Below are positions 8,052 to 15,506 of a DNA stretch of 64,000 nt, piece after piece. Source of the stretch: UBA7803 sp034522075 (GTDB lineage: Bacteria > Pseudomonadota > Gammaproteobacteria > Pseudomonadales > Azotimanducaceae); NCBI GenBank assembly GCA_034522075.1, contig JAXHLO010000019.1:1-64000 (forward strand), written 5' to 3'. The stretch's first letter is position 1. Each line of letters begins with the position of its first letter. A program made the position numbers and the translations under genes. The notes under the pieces are model-generated. The model saw only the letters and a program-made list of their open reading frames with translations. It did no database searches and had not been told where the DNA came from.

Positions 8052-9109
8052 GTCAGCGCGCCGAGACCCTGCATCGGTCGCCCTGGCAGGGCGTGTTCTA
8101 TGTCACCGGCGGCGGCAGCGAACTGCTCGCAGAGCTGCTCACCACACCCGGAGCGTCGGCCACGGTGCTGGAAGCGCGGGTACCCTATGCAGCGGCAGCA
8201 CTGACCGAGATACTCGGCCGCGCCCCGGAGCAGGCGTGCTCCGACGCCACGGCCCGGGCCATGGCCATGGCCGCCTTCCAGCGCGCCCGGACCCTTGGCG
8301 GGCAGCCGGCCTTCGGCTTTGCCTGCAGCGCGAGCCTGGCCAGCAACCGGCGCAAGCGCGGGTCCCATCGGGCGCATGTGGCTGTACAGACCGAGTCCGC
8401 CACCTACGGCGCTCATCTGACCTTCGAAGACGACCGGGAAACCGAGGAACGCCAGCTCGGCGAGCTGCTCTGGCACGCCCTGGCCATGGCCCTGGAGCTG
8501 GATCTGCACCGGGCACCCCACGCCGAGCCCATGGTGGCGCACACGCCGGCGCAGCGGCACTGGCGCGATCTGATTCTGGGCGGAGAGCTGGCCTATGCCA
8601 CGGCGCCCCACGACGCAAGGCTGCTCATGCCGGGCGCTTTCAATCCGCTGCATGCAGCCCATGAGCGCATGCTGGCCATCGCCGAAGCGACAACCGGCCT
8701 GGCCGGCGCCTTCGAGCTGTCCATCGTCAACGTCGACAAGCCGCTGCTCGACTACACCGAGATCGACAACCGGCTGCGCCAGTTCAGCAAACCGGTCTGG
8801 GTCACGCGGCTGCCCACTTTTCTGGAGAAGGCGCGCCGCTTTCCCGCCGCACATTTCGCTCTGGGCATAGACACCCTGGTACGGCTGCTGGAACCGGCCT
8901 ATTACGGCAGCGCCGAGGCCCGCGATCACGCACTGGCGGAGCTGGCAGCTCTGGAGGTGGGTTTCGTCGTGTTCGGGCGCCGGGTGGATGGGCGTTTCCT
9001 GAGCCTGGCAGACATCAGCGTACCCGATGACATCCGTGCGCGGTGCCGGGAGGTGCCGCGCAGCGAGTTCGACGAGCCTGTCTCTTCGACGCAACTGCGG
9101 CGCCGCTGA
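8048..9109 (+). CDS. CinA-C-like domain fused to a NadD-like nucleotidylyltransferase domain
   Basis: 353-residue two-domain protein. Residues about 15-165 resemble the CinA C-terminal (PncC, NMN deamidase-like) fold: GGGSELLAELLTTPGAS, a variable middle, then FGFACSASLASNRRKRGSH. Residues about 200-353 are a nucleotidylyltransferase domain with GAFNPLHAAH at 206-215 (a GxFxPxHxxH motif) and VSSTQLRRR at the C-terminal end, like the ISSTxIR motif of NadD. The pairing suggests pyridine-nucleotide salvage or repair, similar to a domain pair known from some plant proteins. The start is GTG at 8048, overlapping the leader peptide stop. Function is inferred from domains only. Confidence 0.75.
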   Translation: MSQRAETLHRSPWQGVFYVTGGGSELLAELLTTPGASATVLEARVPYAAAALTEILGRAPEQACSDATARAMAMAAFQRARTLGGQPAFGFACSASLASNRRKRGSHRAHVAVQTESATYGAHLTFEDDRETEERQLGELLWHALAMALELDLHRAPHAEPMVAHTPAQRHWRDLILGGELAYATAPHDARLLMPGAFNPLHAAHERMLAIAEATTGLAGAFELSIVNVDKPLLDYTEIDNRLRQFSKPVWVTRLPTFLEKARRFPAAHFALGIDTLVRLLEPAYYGSAEARDHALAELAALEVGFVVFGRRVDGRFLSLADISVPDDIRARCREVPRSEFDEPVSSTQLRRR

Positions 9110-9154
9110 GCGGCCCCGCCGGCAGTCACCCGGTAGACCGTCAGGTCCGGCAGC

Positions 9155-10540
9155 TCAGGCATGGCGGATGCCGAGTTCCTCGGTACGCACGATGGTACGC
9201 CAGCGGCCGCTGCGGAACCGCCAGATCAGCAGCAGGGTTTTCAGCAGATAGTCGCCCACCAGCGCCGCATACACCCAGAACACCGGCAGGCCCATGAACG
9301 TCGCCAGCGCCGCCAGTCCGCAGCGCATGGCGATCAGCCCGAGAAAGGTGGCAATGAGCGGAAAGCGCGTGTCGCCGGCGCCGCGCAGGGCGCCGCCGAT
9401 GGCGAAGTCCACGGCCAGCAGCGGCATCATGGAGCCGAGCACGTAAATGAACTGGACCGTATACAGAATCGTCAGCGGCTCGTTGCCGAGGAAGAAGGTG
9501 GCCAGCGGCTCGGCAAAGAAGATCACCAGCGCGCCCAACACACCCATGGTCATCATGGCCAGCCACATGGAGCGCCAGCCGCTGCGCGTTGCCGCAGCGT
9601 GGTCATTCGCGCCGAGGTGCTGGCCCACCAGGGTGGAACCGGCGATGGAGAAGCCGAAGCCCACGGTCATGCAGACCATCAGCAGATTCACGCCAATGTT
9701 GTAGGCGGCGAACGCTTCGGTGCCGTAGAAATTGCCGATGAGCATGAGGAACACGAAGAAACCCACCTGAAACACGCCCTGCTCCACGGCAGCCGGATAG
9801 CCGATGTCCAGGAGCTGCTTGAGCCGCCGGCGCCGCCACCAGCCGCCGCTCACATGTTTGACGCGGAATTTGTTGCGTATCCACAGGCCCATCAGGACCA
9901 GCGCTCCGGCGGTAAACGAAATGCCGAGGGCGATCGCGGCGCCGGCCACGCCGAGCTGCGGCGAGCCCCAGTTGCCCAGCACCAGTGCGTAGAGCAGCGG
10001 TACGTTCAGCAGATTCACACCCCCGCTGATCCACAGCGGCGACCAGGCATCGCCGGACGCGCGCAGGGCCGCACCGAGTATGAAGTTCACGGCAAAGGCC
10101 AGATTGAACAGGCACAGCCAGCGGATGTTGGCTGCCGCCAGGTCGAGGGTGGTGGGATCCAGGCCGAAAACACTGGCGACCTGGCGGGCAAAGACCAGGC
10201 CCAGCAGGGCAACCGCCAGGGCAAACGCGCCAGCCAGCACCAGGGATGCCATGGTGACGCGGCTCGCTTCCTGATAATCCCTGGCCCCCCAGGCCCGCGC
10301 CACCAGTGCCGTGGTTCCCACGCTCACTGCCATGAGAATCGCCTGCATGGCAAAGAACACGCGCTGGCCGGCGCCAACGGCAGCCAGGGCCTGGGCACCC
10401 AGCTCGCCCACGAACTTGGTCTGCACCATGGCGACGATGGTGAACGACAGATTGCCGAGGATGGAGGGAAACGCCAGCTGCCAGATACCCGGCCGCCGCT
10501 CCTCCTCCGGACTGACGATCACTTCCTCCACCGTAGCCAC
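9155..10540 (-). CDS. MATE-family efflux transporter
   Basis: Inner-membrane multidrug/toxin exporter of 461 residues with about twelve predicted membrane segments in two pseudo-repeated halves. The N-terminal half starts LAFPSILGNLSFTIVAMVQT. A repeat of that pattern begins near residue 240 (IGYPAAVEQGVFQVG). The family normally uses a Na+ or H+ gradient. The gene stands alone on the minus strand, convergent with the fusion gene (45-base gap) and divergent from the enoyl-CoA hydratase gene (97-base gap). The substrate is not predictable. Confidence 0.93.
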   Translation of the reverse strand: MATVEEVIVSPEEERRPGIWQLAFPSILGNLSFTIVAMVQTKFVGELGAQALAAVGAGQRVFFAMQAILMAVSVGTTALVARAWGARDYQEASRVTMASLVLAGAFALAVALLGLVFARQVASVFGLDPTTLDLAAANIRWLCLFNLAFAVNFILGAALRASGDAWSPLWISGGVNLLNVPLLYALVLGNWGSPQLGVAGAAIALGISFTAGALVLMGLWIRNKFRVKHVSGGWWRRRRLKQLLDIGYPAAVEQGVFQVGFFVFLMLIGNFYGTEAFAAYNIGVNLLMVCMTVGFGFSIAGSTLVGQHLGANDHAAATRSGWRSMWLAMMTMGVLGALVIFFAEPLATFFLGNEPLTILYTVQFIYVLGSMMPLLAVDFAIGGALRGAGDTRFPLIATFLGLIAMRCGLAALATFMGLPVFWVYAALVGDYLLKTLLLIWRFRSGRWRTIVRTEELGIRHA

Positions 10541-10637
10541 TGCCGTGCGTTACCTCGAGCTGACTGCTAACATTTCCCGCTCTTCGGCGGGGGCGTACAT
10601 CCACCGGACGGAGATGACGACCACTGGGGAAAGAACC

Positions 10638-11444
10638 ATGAACGACAGAACCTATACCGACATCGCGGTGAGCCTCGACGACCATGTGATGACCGTGGAG
10701 ATTCAGCGCCCGCCGCACAACTTCTTCGATCATGCCCTGATCGGTCAGATCGCCGACGCTTTCACAGCCGCCGACGAGGATCCGCAATGCCGGGCCATCG
10801 TGCTGGCGGCCGAGGGAAAGCATTTCTGTGCCGGCGCAAACTTCGGCAGCGGCAAGGAAGATGATTCCGGAAGCCGTGATTTTACCGAGGAAGGGTTCCG
10901 CAACACTACCGGTATTCTGTATCGCGAGGCGGCCCGCCTGTTCGCCAACACGAAACCGGTCATCGGCGCGATTCAGGGCGCCGCCATCGGCGGCGGGCTG
11001 GGCCTGGCCCTGGTGCCGGACTTCCGCGTCGCCTGCCCGGAGGCCCGCTTCGCCGCCAACTTCGTCAAACTGGGCATTCACCAGGGTTTCGGCCTGTCGG
11101 TCACCCTGCCGCGGCTGGTAGGTCAGCAGACAGCCGCCATGATGCTGCTCACCGGCCGGCGCATCGGCGGCGAAGAGGCCCATGAACTGGGCCTGGTGGA
11201 CGTCCTGACCGATCAGGCCAGCCTGCGCGACGAGGCTCATAAGCTGGCCCGGGAAATCGCCGAGAACGCGCCCCTGGCAGTGAAATCCGTGCGCGCCACC
11301 CTGCGCGGCGAGCTCGCGGAGGCAGTGGCGAAGGCCACCGAGCATGAACTCAAGGAACAACAATGGCTGCGCGCTACGGCGGATGCTCAGGAAGGCATCC
11401 GCGCCGTGGCCGAGCGCCGCCCCGGCAATTTCACAGCAGAGTAA
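10638..11444 (+). CDS. Enoyl-CoA hydratase/isomerase family protein
   Basis: Crotonase-fold protein of 268 residues. I choose the ATG at 10638 because it opens the domain; an open frame continues upstream but shows no homology. The oxyanion-hole segments are present (GKHFCAGANF around residue 60 and IQGAAIGGGLGLAL around 112). The two catalytic glutamates of true hydratases are not apparent: the first site reads GGGLGLAL and the second region reads NFVKLGIHQGFG. The protein may therefore catalyse another crotonase reaction, or hydration with altered residues. It heads a plus-strand operon with an LLM oxidoreductase (15-base gap) and an SDR, suggesting a degradative acyl-CoA pathway. Confidence 0.86.
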   Translation: MNDRTYTDIAVSLDDHVMTVEIQRPPHNFFDHALIGQIADAFTAADEDPQCRAIVLAAEGKHFCAGANFGSGKEDDSGSRDFTEEGFRNTTGILYREAARLFANTKPVIGAIQGAAIGGGLGLALVPDFRVACPEARFAANFVKLGIHQGFGLSVTLPRLVGQQTAAMMLLTGRRIGGEEAHELGLVDVLTDQASLRDEAHKLAREIAENAPLAVKSVRATLRGELAEAVAKATEHELKEQQWLRATADAQEGIRAVAERRPGNFTAE

Positions 11445-11459
11445 TCAGCAGGAGCGATC

Positions 11460-12332
11460 ATGGAACTCGGTAAACTGGGCGTCTGGTATTTCCTCGACGG
11501 CATGCCCGCCGCGGATGCAGCGCAGGCCGCACAGCGGATCGAAAAGCTCGGCTACAGTGCGCTGTGGATCCCGGAGACCGTCGGCCGCCACCCGCTGGTG
11601 CACGCCGGCTGGCTGCTCGCCCACACCAGCAAACTCGTCGTCGCCACCGGCATCGCCAACATCTATCACCGGGAACCCGGGGTAACCCTGGCCGCCCAGA
11701 TGACCCTGGCCGAGCAGTCCGGTAATCGCTTCCTGCTGGGCATGGGCGTCTCTCACAAGCCTCTGGTGGAGGGCGTGCGCGGCCTGGACTATGGCCCGCC
11801 GGTGGCCACCATGCGCAAATATCTGGAAGGTATGGCGGCAGCCCCGTACAACGGCCGGAAACCCGCCGGTACACCGCCCACGCTGATTGCCGCGCTGGGC
11901 CCGAAGATGCTGGAACTGGCCCGGGACAAATGCGACGGTGCGCACCCGTATTTCACGTCCCCCGACCACACCGCCATGGCCCGCGACATTCTCGGTCCGG
12001 ACAAGTGGCTGTGCGTGGAACAGAAAGTGGTCCTCGAGACCGATGCCGCCAAGGCGCGGGAGCTGGCCCGGCCGGTGGCGCAGATCTATACAGGCCTGCC
12101 CAACTACCGCAACAACTGGCTGCGCATGGGTCTCGAGGAGTCGGATTTCGAGAACGGCGGCTCCGACAAGTTCATCGACGCCACCTTCGCCTGGGGCAGC
12201 GTCGCGCAGATCCAGGCGCGCATTCAGGAGCACTTCGACGCCGGCGCCAGTCATGTGTGCATTCAGCCGGTGAATCCCAATGGGCAGTTCGGTGATCTGC
12301 ACTGGGAAGCGCTGGAGGCGCTGGCCTCATGA
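11460..12332 (+). CDS. LLM-class flavin-dependent oxidoreductase (F420-type subgroup)
   Basis: Luciferase-like TIM-barrel oxidoreductase of 290 residues. LGVWYFLDG at the N terminus, the FLLGMGVSHKPLVEG segment near 98-112 and the C-terminal ASHVCIQPVNPNG are typical of the subgroup usually annotated as F420-dependent. Whether this organism makes F420 cannot be told from the window; FMN use is an alternative. The upstream hydratase gene is 15 bases away and the downstream SDR overlaps by 4 bases (ATGA at 12329-12332), so the three are almost certainly cotranslated and may act on one substrate. Confidence 0.83.
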   Translation: MELGKLGVWYFLDGMPAADAAQAAQRIEKLGYSALWIPETVGRHPLVHAGWLLAHTSKLVVATGIANIYHREPGVTLAAQMTLAEQSGNRFLLGMGVSHKPLVEGVRGLDYGPPVATMRKYLEGMAAAPYNGRKPAGTPPTLIAALGPKMLELARDKCDGAHPYFTSPDHTAMARDILGPDKWLCVEQKVVLETDAAKARELARPVAQIYTGLPNYRNNWLRMGLEESDFENGGSDKFIDATFAWGSVAQIQARIQEHFDAGASHVCIQPVNPNGQFGDLHWEALEALAS

Positions 12333-13009
12333 GTGAATTCGACAAGCACGTCGTAGTCATCACCGGCGCTGCCGGTGCCCTGGGGAGCGCCGCCACGGAC
12401 TACTTTGCCAGCGCCGGCGCGAAACTGGCGCTGCTGGATATCGCCGGGATCGACGGACCGCACTATTCCAGAGTCTGCGACCTCACCGATGCCGCAGACT
12501 GCCGGGCTGCCGTGGCCGACATCGAAAGCACTGTGGGGCCCATCGACGTGCTCGCCAACATCGCCGGCGGCTTCGCCATGGGCGAAGCGGTGCACGAAAC
12601 CAGCGCGAAAACCTGGGACTTCATGATGGGCCTGAACGCCCATTCGGTGCTCAACATGGCCCGGGCAGTCGTACCCGGCATGGTCGAGCGCGGCCGCGGC
12701 AAGATCGTCAATATGGGTGCCGGGGTGGGCCAGCAGGCCGTGGCCCAGCTCGGTGCCTACAGCGCGTCGAAGAGCGTGGTGATACGGCTCACCGAGGCCA
12801 TGTCGGCAGAGCTCAAAGAGAGCGGCATCAACGTCAACTGCATTCTGCCCAGCGTCATCGACACACCGGCCAACCGGGAGGGCATGCCGGATGCGGATTT
12901 CAGCAAGTGGGTACGGCCACAAGCCATGGCGGAGGTGATCGGCTTTCTGGCCTCCGGCGCCGCGGACCCGATTCACGGGGCAGCACTGCCGGTCAGCGGG
13001 CTGAGTTAG
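12329..13009 (+). CDS. Short-chain dehydrogenase/reductase
   Basis: Rossmann-fold NAD(P)-dependent oxidoreductase of 226 residues. The cofactor motif is VVVITGAAGALGSAA (residues 8-22). The catalytic Tyr-x3-Lys is YSASK (about residues 148-152). The segment that normally supplies the catalytic serine reads VNMGAGVGQQ, so this residue may be replaced or shifted. The start overlaps the LLM oxidoreductase stop. It is probably part of the same acyl or alcohol oxidation pathway; the substrate is unknown. Confidence 0.88.
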   Translation: MSEFDKHVVVITGAAGALGSAATDYFASAGAKLALLDIAGIDGPHYSRVCDLTDAADCRAAVADIESTVGPIDVLANIAGGFAMGEAVHETSAKTWDFMMGLNAHSVLNMARAVVPGMVERGRGKIVNMGAGVGQQAVAQLGAYSASKSVVIRLTEAMSAELKESGINVNCILPSVIDTPANREGMPDADFSKWVRPQAMAEVIGFLASGAADPIHGAALPVSGLS

Positions 13010-13019
13010 GCTGCTGCGG

Positions 13020-13523
13020 CTAGCCGGCCAGGCCCTCGAAGTGCCCATAGGCGCCGCGGAAAAACAGCAGCGGTGACCCGTCAGGGTCGACAATGCGCAC
13101 GTCGCGTACCCGGCCGAGAACCACGGTGTGATCGCCGGCATCGTGTTCCGCTTCGAGATCGCAATCCACATAGGCCAGCACGCCGTCGAGCACGGGCGAG
13201 CCGGTAACCCCTGCGTGCCAGGGCAGTGCAGCGAACTTATCGATGCCGGACTGGGCGAACACATCGCACACGGGCTTCTGATCTGCAGCCAGAATATTGA
13301 TGCAGAAGCTGCCGGATTCTCGCAGCCTGGGCCAGCTGGTACTGGTCTTCGCCGGACACAGCGCGACCAGAGGCGGGTCCAGCGACACGGAAGAGAACGA
13401 CTGCGCAGCGAAGCCGGCCGGTTTGCCGTCCACGCAACCGGTGGCGATGACGATACCGGTGCAGAATTGCCCCAGCGTGTTGCGGAAATCCCGCGCGTCC
13501 AGATCCCCTGCGGCGGCGGACAT
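13020..13523 (-). CDS. Flavin reductase family protein
   Basis: Split-barrel FMN-binding protein of 167 residues, similar to flavin reductase partners of two-component monooxygenases. DFRNTLGQFCTGIVIATG at the N terminus and SFSSVSLDPPLVALCP around 45-60 are the characteristic segments. I place the start at the ATG 13523, preceded by GGGAGG; an upstream TTG would add only four residues. It is convergent with the SDR gene (10-base gap). It could supply reduced flavin to the nearby LLM oxidoreductase, but the opposite orientation makes this an inference. Confidence 0.86.
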   Translation of the reverse strand: MSAAAGDLDARDFRNTLGQFCTGIVIATGCVDGKPAGFAAQSFSSVSLDPPLVALCPAKTSTSWPRLRESGSFCINILAADQKPVCDVFAQSGIDKFAALPWHAGVTGSPVLDGVLAYVDCDLEAEHDAGDHTVVLGRVRDVRIVDPDGSPLLFFRGAYGHFEGLAG

Positions 13524-13636
13524 AGTGCCTCCCAAGCAAACTCAAGCCCGGCACTATAGCCGCCGCGTCCGGGCATGACCATCATTGCGCCGATCCGCTA
13601 CAATGCCGGCCTTTGCCGAGCTCCAGGAGATGTACG

Positions 13637-14830
13637 GTGGCCGACCTCGAAGCCTTCCGCAAAGAAACGCGCGCCTGGCTGGAAGACAACTGCCCGCCTG
13701 CCATGCGCACCCCCATGCCCGAGGACGAAGCCGTATGGGGCGGCCGCAATGAGCGCTTCGTCAACCCGGATTCCAGGGTATGGCTCGAGCGCATGGCGGA
13801 ACGCGGCTGGACCTGCCCGACCTGGCCCAAGGAGTATGGCGGCGGCGGCCTGTCCTACGAGGAAAACCGGATCCTGCAGCAGGAACTGCGGCGCATCAAC
13901 GCGCGGCCACCGCTGCAGAGCTTCGGCATCTGGATGCTGGGGCCGGCGCTGCTGGAGTTCGCCACCCACGAACAGAAGCTCGAGCATCTGCCGAAGATCG
14001 TCCGTGGTGAGATCCGCTGGTGCCAGGGTTATTCGGAACCGGGCTCCGGCTCGGATCTGGCGAGCCTGAAGACCCGCGCCGACGACCAGGGTGATCACTA
14101 TCTGGTGAACGGCTCGAAGATCTGGACTTCCTATGCCGACCAGGCCGACTGGATCTTCTGCCTGGTCCGCACGGACACCCAGGCGCCGAAGCACGAAGGC
14201 ATCAGTTTCCTGCTCTTCGACATGGCCTCCGAGGGCGTCAGCGTTTCCCCCATTGCGCTCATCAGCGGCGCCTCGCCCTTCTGTCAGACCTTCTTCGACA
14301 ACGTCAAAGTCCCCAAGGGCAATCTGGTCGGCGAGCTGAACAAAGGCTGGACCATCGCCAAACGTCTGCTGCAGCACGAACGCCAGATGATTTCCGGTAT
14401 CGGCGGCATGTCGGCGCTCGGCGGCTCCGGCCGGGCCATGGAAGACTACGCCAGGGAATACCTCGGCGATACCGACGGCCGCATCGCCGATGCCGCGTTG
14501 CGCGGCAAGGTCACCGACCATCGTCTCAACGACCGGGCGTTTCAGCTCACCCTGGCCCGCGCCGCGGACGAAGCCAAGGCGGGACAGAGCGACGGCAATC
14601 TGGCCAGCGTGTTCAAGTACTACGGTTCCGAGCAGAACAAGCGCAAGTTCGAGCTGCTGCTGGAAATCATGGGCAATCGAGCTCTGGGCTGGGCCGGAGA
14701 CGGTTTCTCCGACCGGGAGCTCAGCACCACCAGACAGTGGCTGCGTTCCAAGGGCAATTCCATCGAAGGCGGCACCAGCGAAGTGCAGCTCAACGTGATC
14801 GCCAAGCGGGTATTGGGCCTGCCGGATTAG
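13637..14830 (+). CDS. Acyl-CoA dehydrogenase
   Basis: FAD-dependent acyl-CoA dehydrogenase of 397 residues. The start chosen is GTG at 13637, with AGGAGA 6 bases upstream. The first segment reads MADLEAFRKETRAWLEDNCP. FAD and substrate segments include WCQGYSEPGSGSDLASL (around residues 130-146). The likely catalytic base is the glutamate in IEGGTSEVQLN near the C terminus. The long insertion around residues 30-60 (MPEDEAVWGG onward) resembles members acting on bulky or branched acyl-CoAs, including steroid-type substrates. That assignment is tentative. It would open the oxidation route continued by crotonase and SDR enzymes such as those just upstream. Confidence 0.9.
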   Translation: MADLEAFRKETRAWLEDNCPPAMRTPMPEDEAVWGGRNERFVNPDSRVWLERMAERGWTCPTWPKEYGGGGLSYEENRILQQELRRINARPPLQSFGIWMLGPALLEFATHEQKLEHLPKIVRGEIRWCQGYSEPGSGSDLASLKTRADDQGDHYLVNGSKIWTSYADQADWIFCLVRTDTQAPKHEGISFLLFDMASEGVSVSPIALISGASPFCQTFFDNVKVPKGNLVGELNKGWTIAKRLLQHERQMISGIGGMSALGGSGRAMEDYAREYLGDTDGRIADAALRGKVTDHRLNDRAFQLTLARAADEAKAGQSDGNLASVFKYYGSEQNKRKFELLLEIMGNRALGWAGDGFSDRELSTTRQWLRSKGNSIEGGTSEVQLNVIAKRVLGLPD

Positions 14831-14900
14831 GCGGGCTTTGTGCCGCGGCGTGGCCTAAACTGAAGGCAATCGACAGGCTGCAAAAGGAGCAGGCAGGCAC

Positions 14901-15494
14901 ATGGAAATCATCATCGTTCTCGTCATCTTGGCCGCCCTGGGCTTCTATGCAGTGGCCATCTACAACAAGCTGGTCAGTCTGAAGAACCGCTTCGAGAATG
15001 CCTTTGCGCAGATCGAAGTGCAGTTGAAGCGCCGCTACGATCTCATACCCAATCTGGTGGAAACCGCCAAAGGCTACATGAGCCACGAGCGTGAAACCCT
15101 GGAAGCCGTGACCAACGCGCGCAATCAGGCGCTGGCCGGCCTGGAAACCGCCGCCAAAGATCCCGGTAACGCGGACGCCATCAAGGAACTGGCCAGCGCC
15201 GAGGGCGCTCTGGGCAGCGCCCTGGGCCGGCTGAACATGGTCATGGAGGCCTACCCGGATCTCAAGGCCAGCCAGAACATGATGCAACTCTCCGAAGAGC
15301 TCACCAGCACCGAGAACCGGGTGGCGTTTGCGCGCCAGGCCTACAACGACCAGGTCATGGCCTATAACACCTACCGTCAGTCGTTCCCGCCAGTAGCCCT
15401 GGCGGGGCTGTTCGGCCACGACCACGATGCCGCGCTGCTGGAATTCGAAGACAGCGCCGAGATTCAGGCGGCTCCCAGCGTGTCGTTCTCTTAA
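14901..15494 (+). CDS. LemA family membrane protein
   Basis: 197-residue protein with one N-terminal membrane helix (IIIVLVILAALGFYAVAIY, residues 3-21), followed by a long helical coiled domain. The family signature RRYDLIPNLVETAKGYMSHE lies at about residues 49-68. It is probably anchored in the inner membrane with the helical domain outside the cytoplasm. The M48 protease gene starts 12 bases downstream; LemA-M48 pairs recur widely, suggesting a joint role in envelope protein quality control. Length is normal for the family. Confidence 0.92.
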   Translation: MEIIIVLVILAALGFYAVAIYNKLVSLKNRFENAFAQIEVQLKRRYDLIPNLVETAKGYMSHERETLEAVTNARNQALAGLETAAKDPGNADAIKELASAEGALGSALGRLNMVMEAYPDLKASQNMMQLSEELTSTENRVAFARQAYNDQVMAYNTYRQSFPPVALAGLFGHDHDAALLEFEDSAEIQAAPSVSFS

Positions 15495-15506
15495 TCGGTA
15501 GAGCCT

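Noticed and set aside
10311..10637. An upstream extension of the enoyl-CoA hydratase frame.
   Set aside because: It is antisense to the MATE gene and shows no crotonase homology; the domain starts at the ATG 10638.
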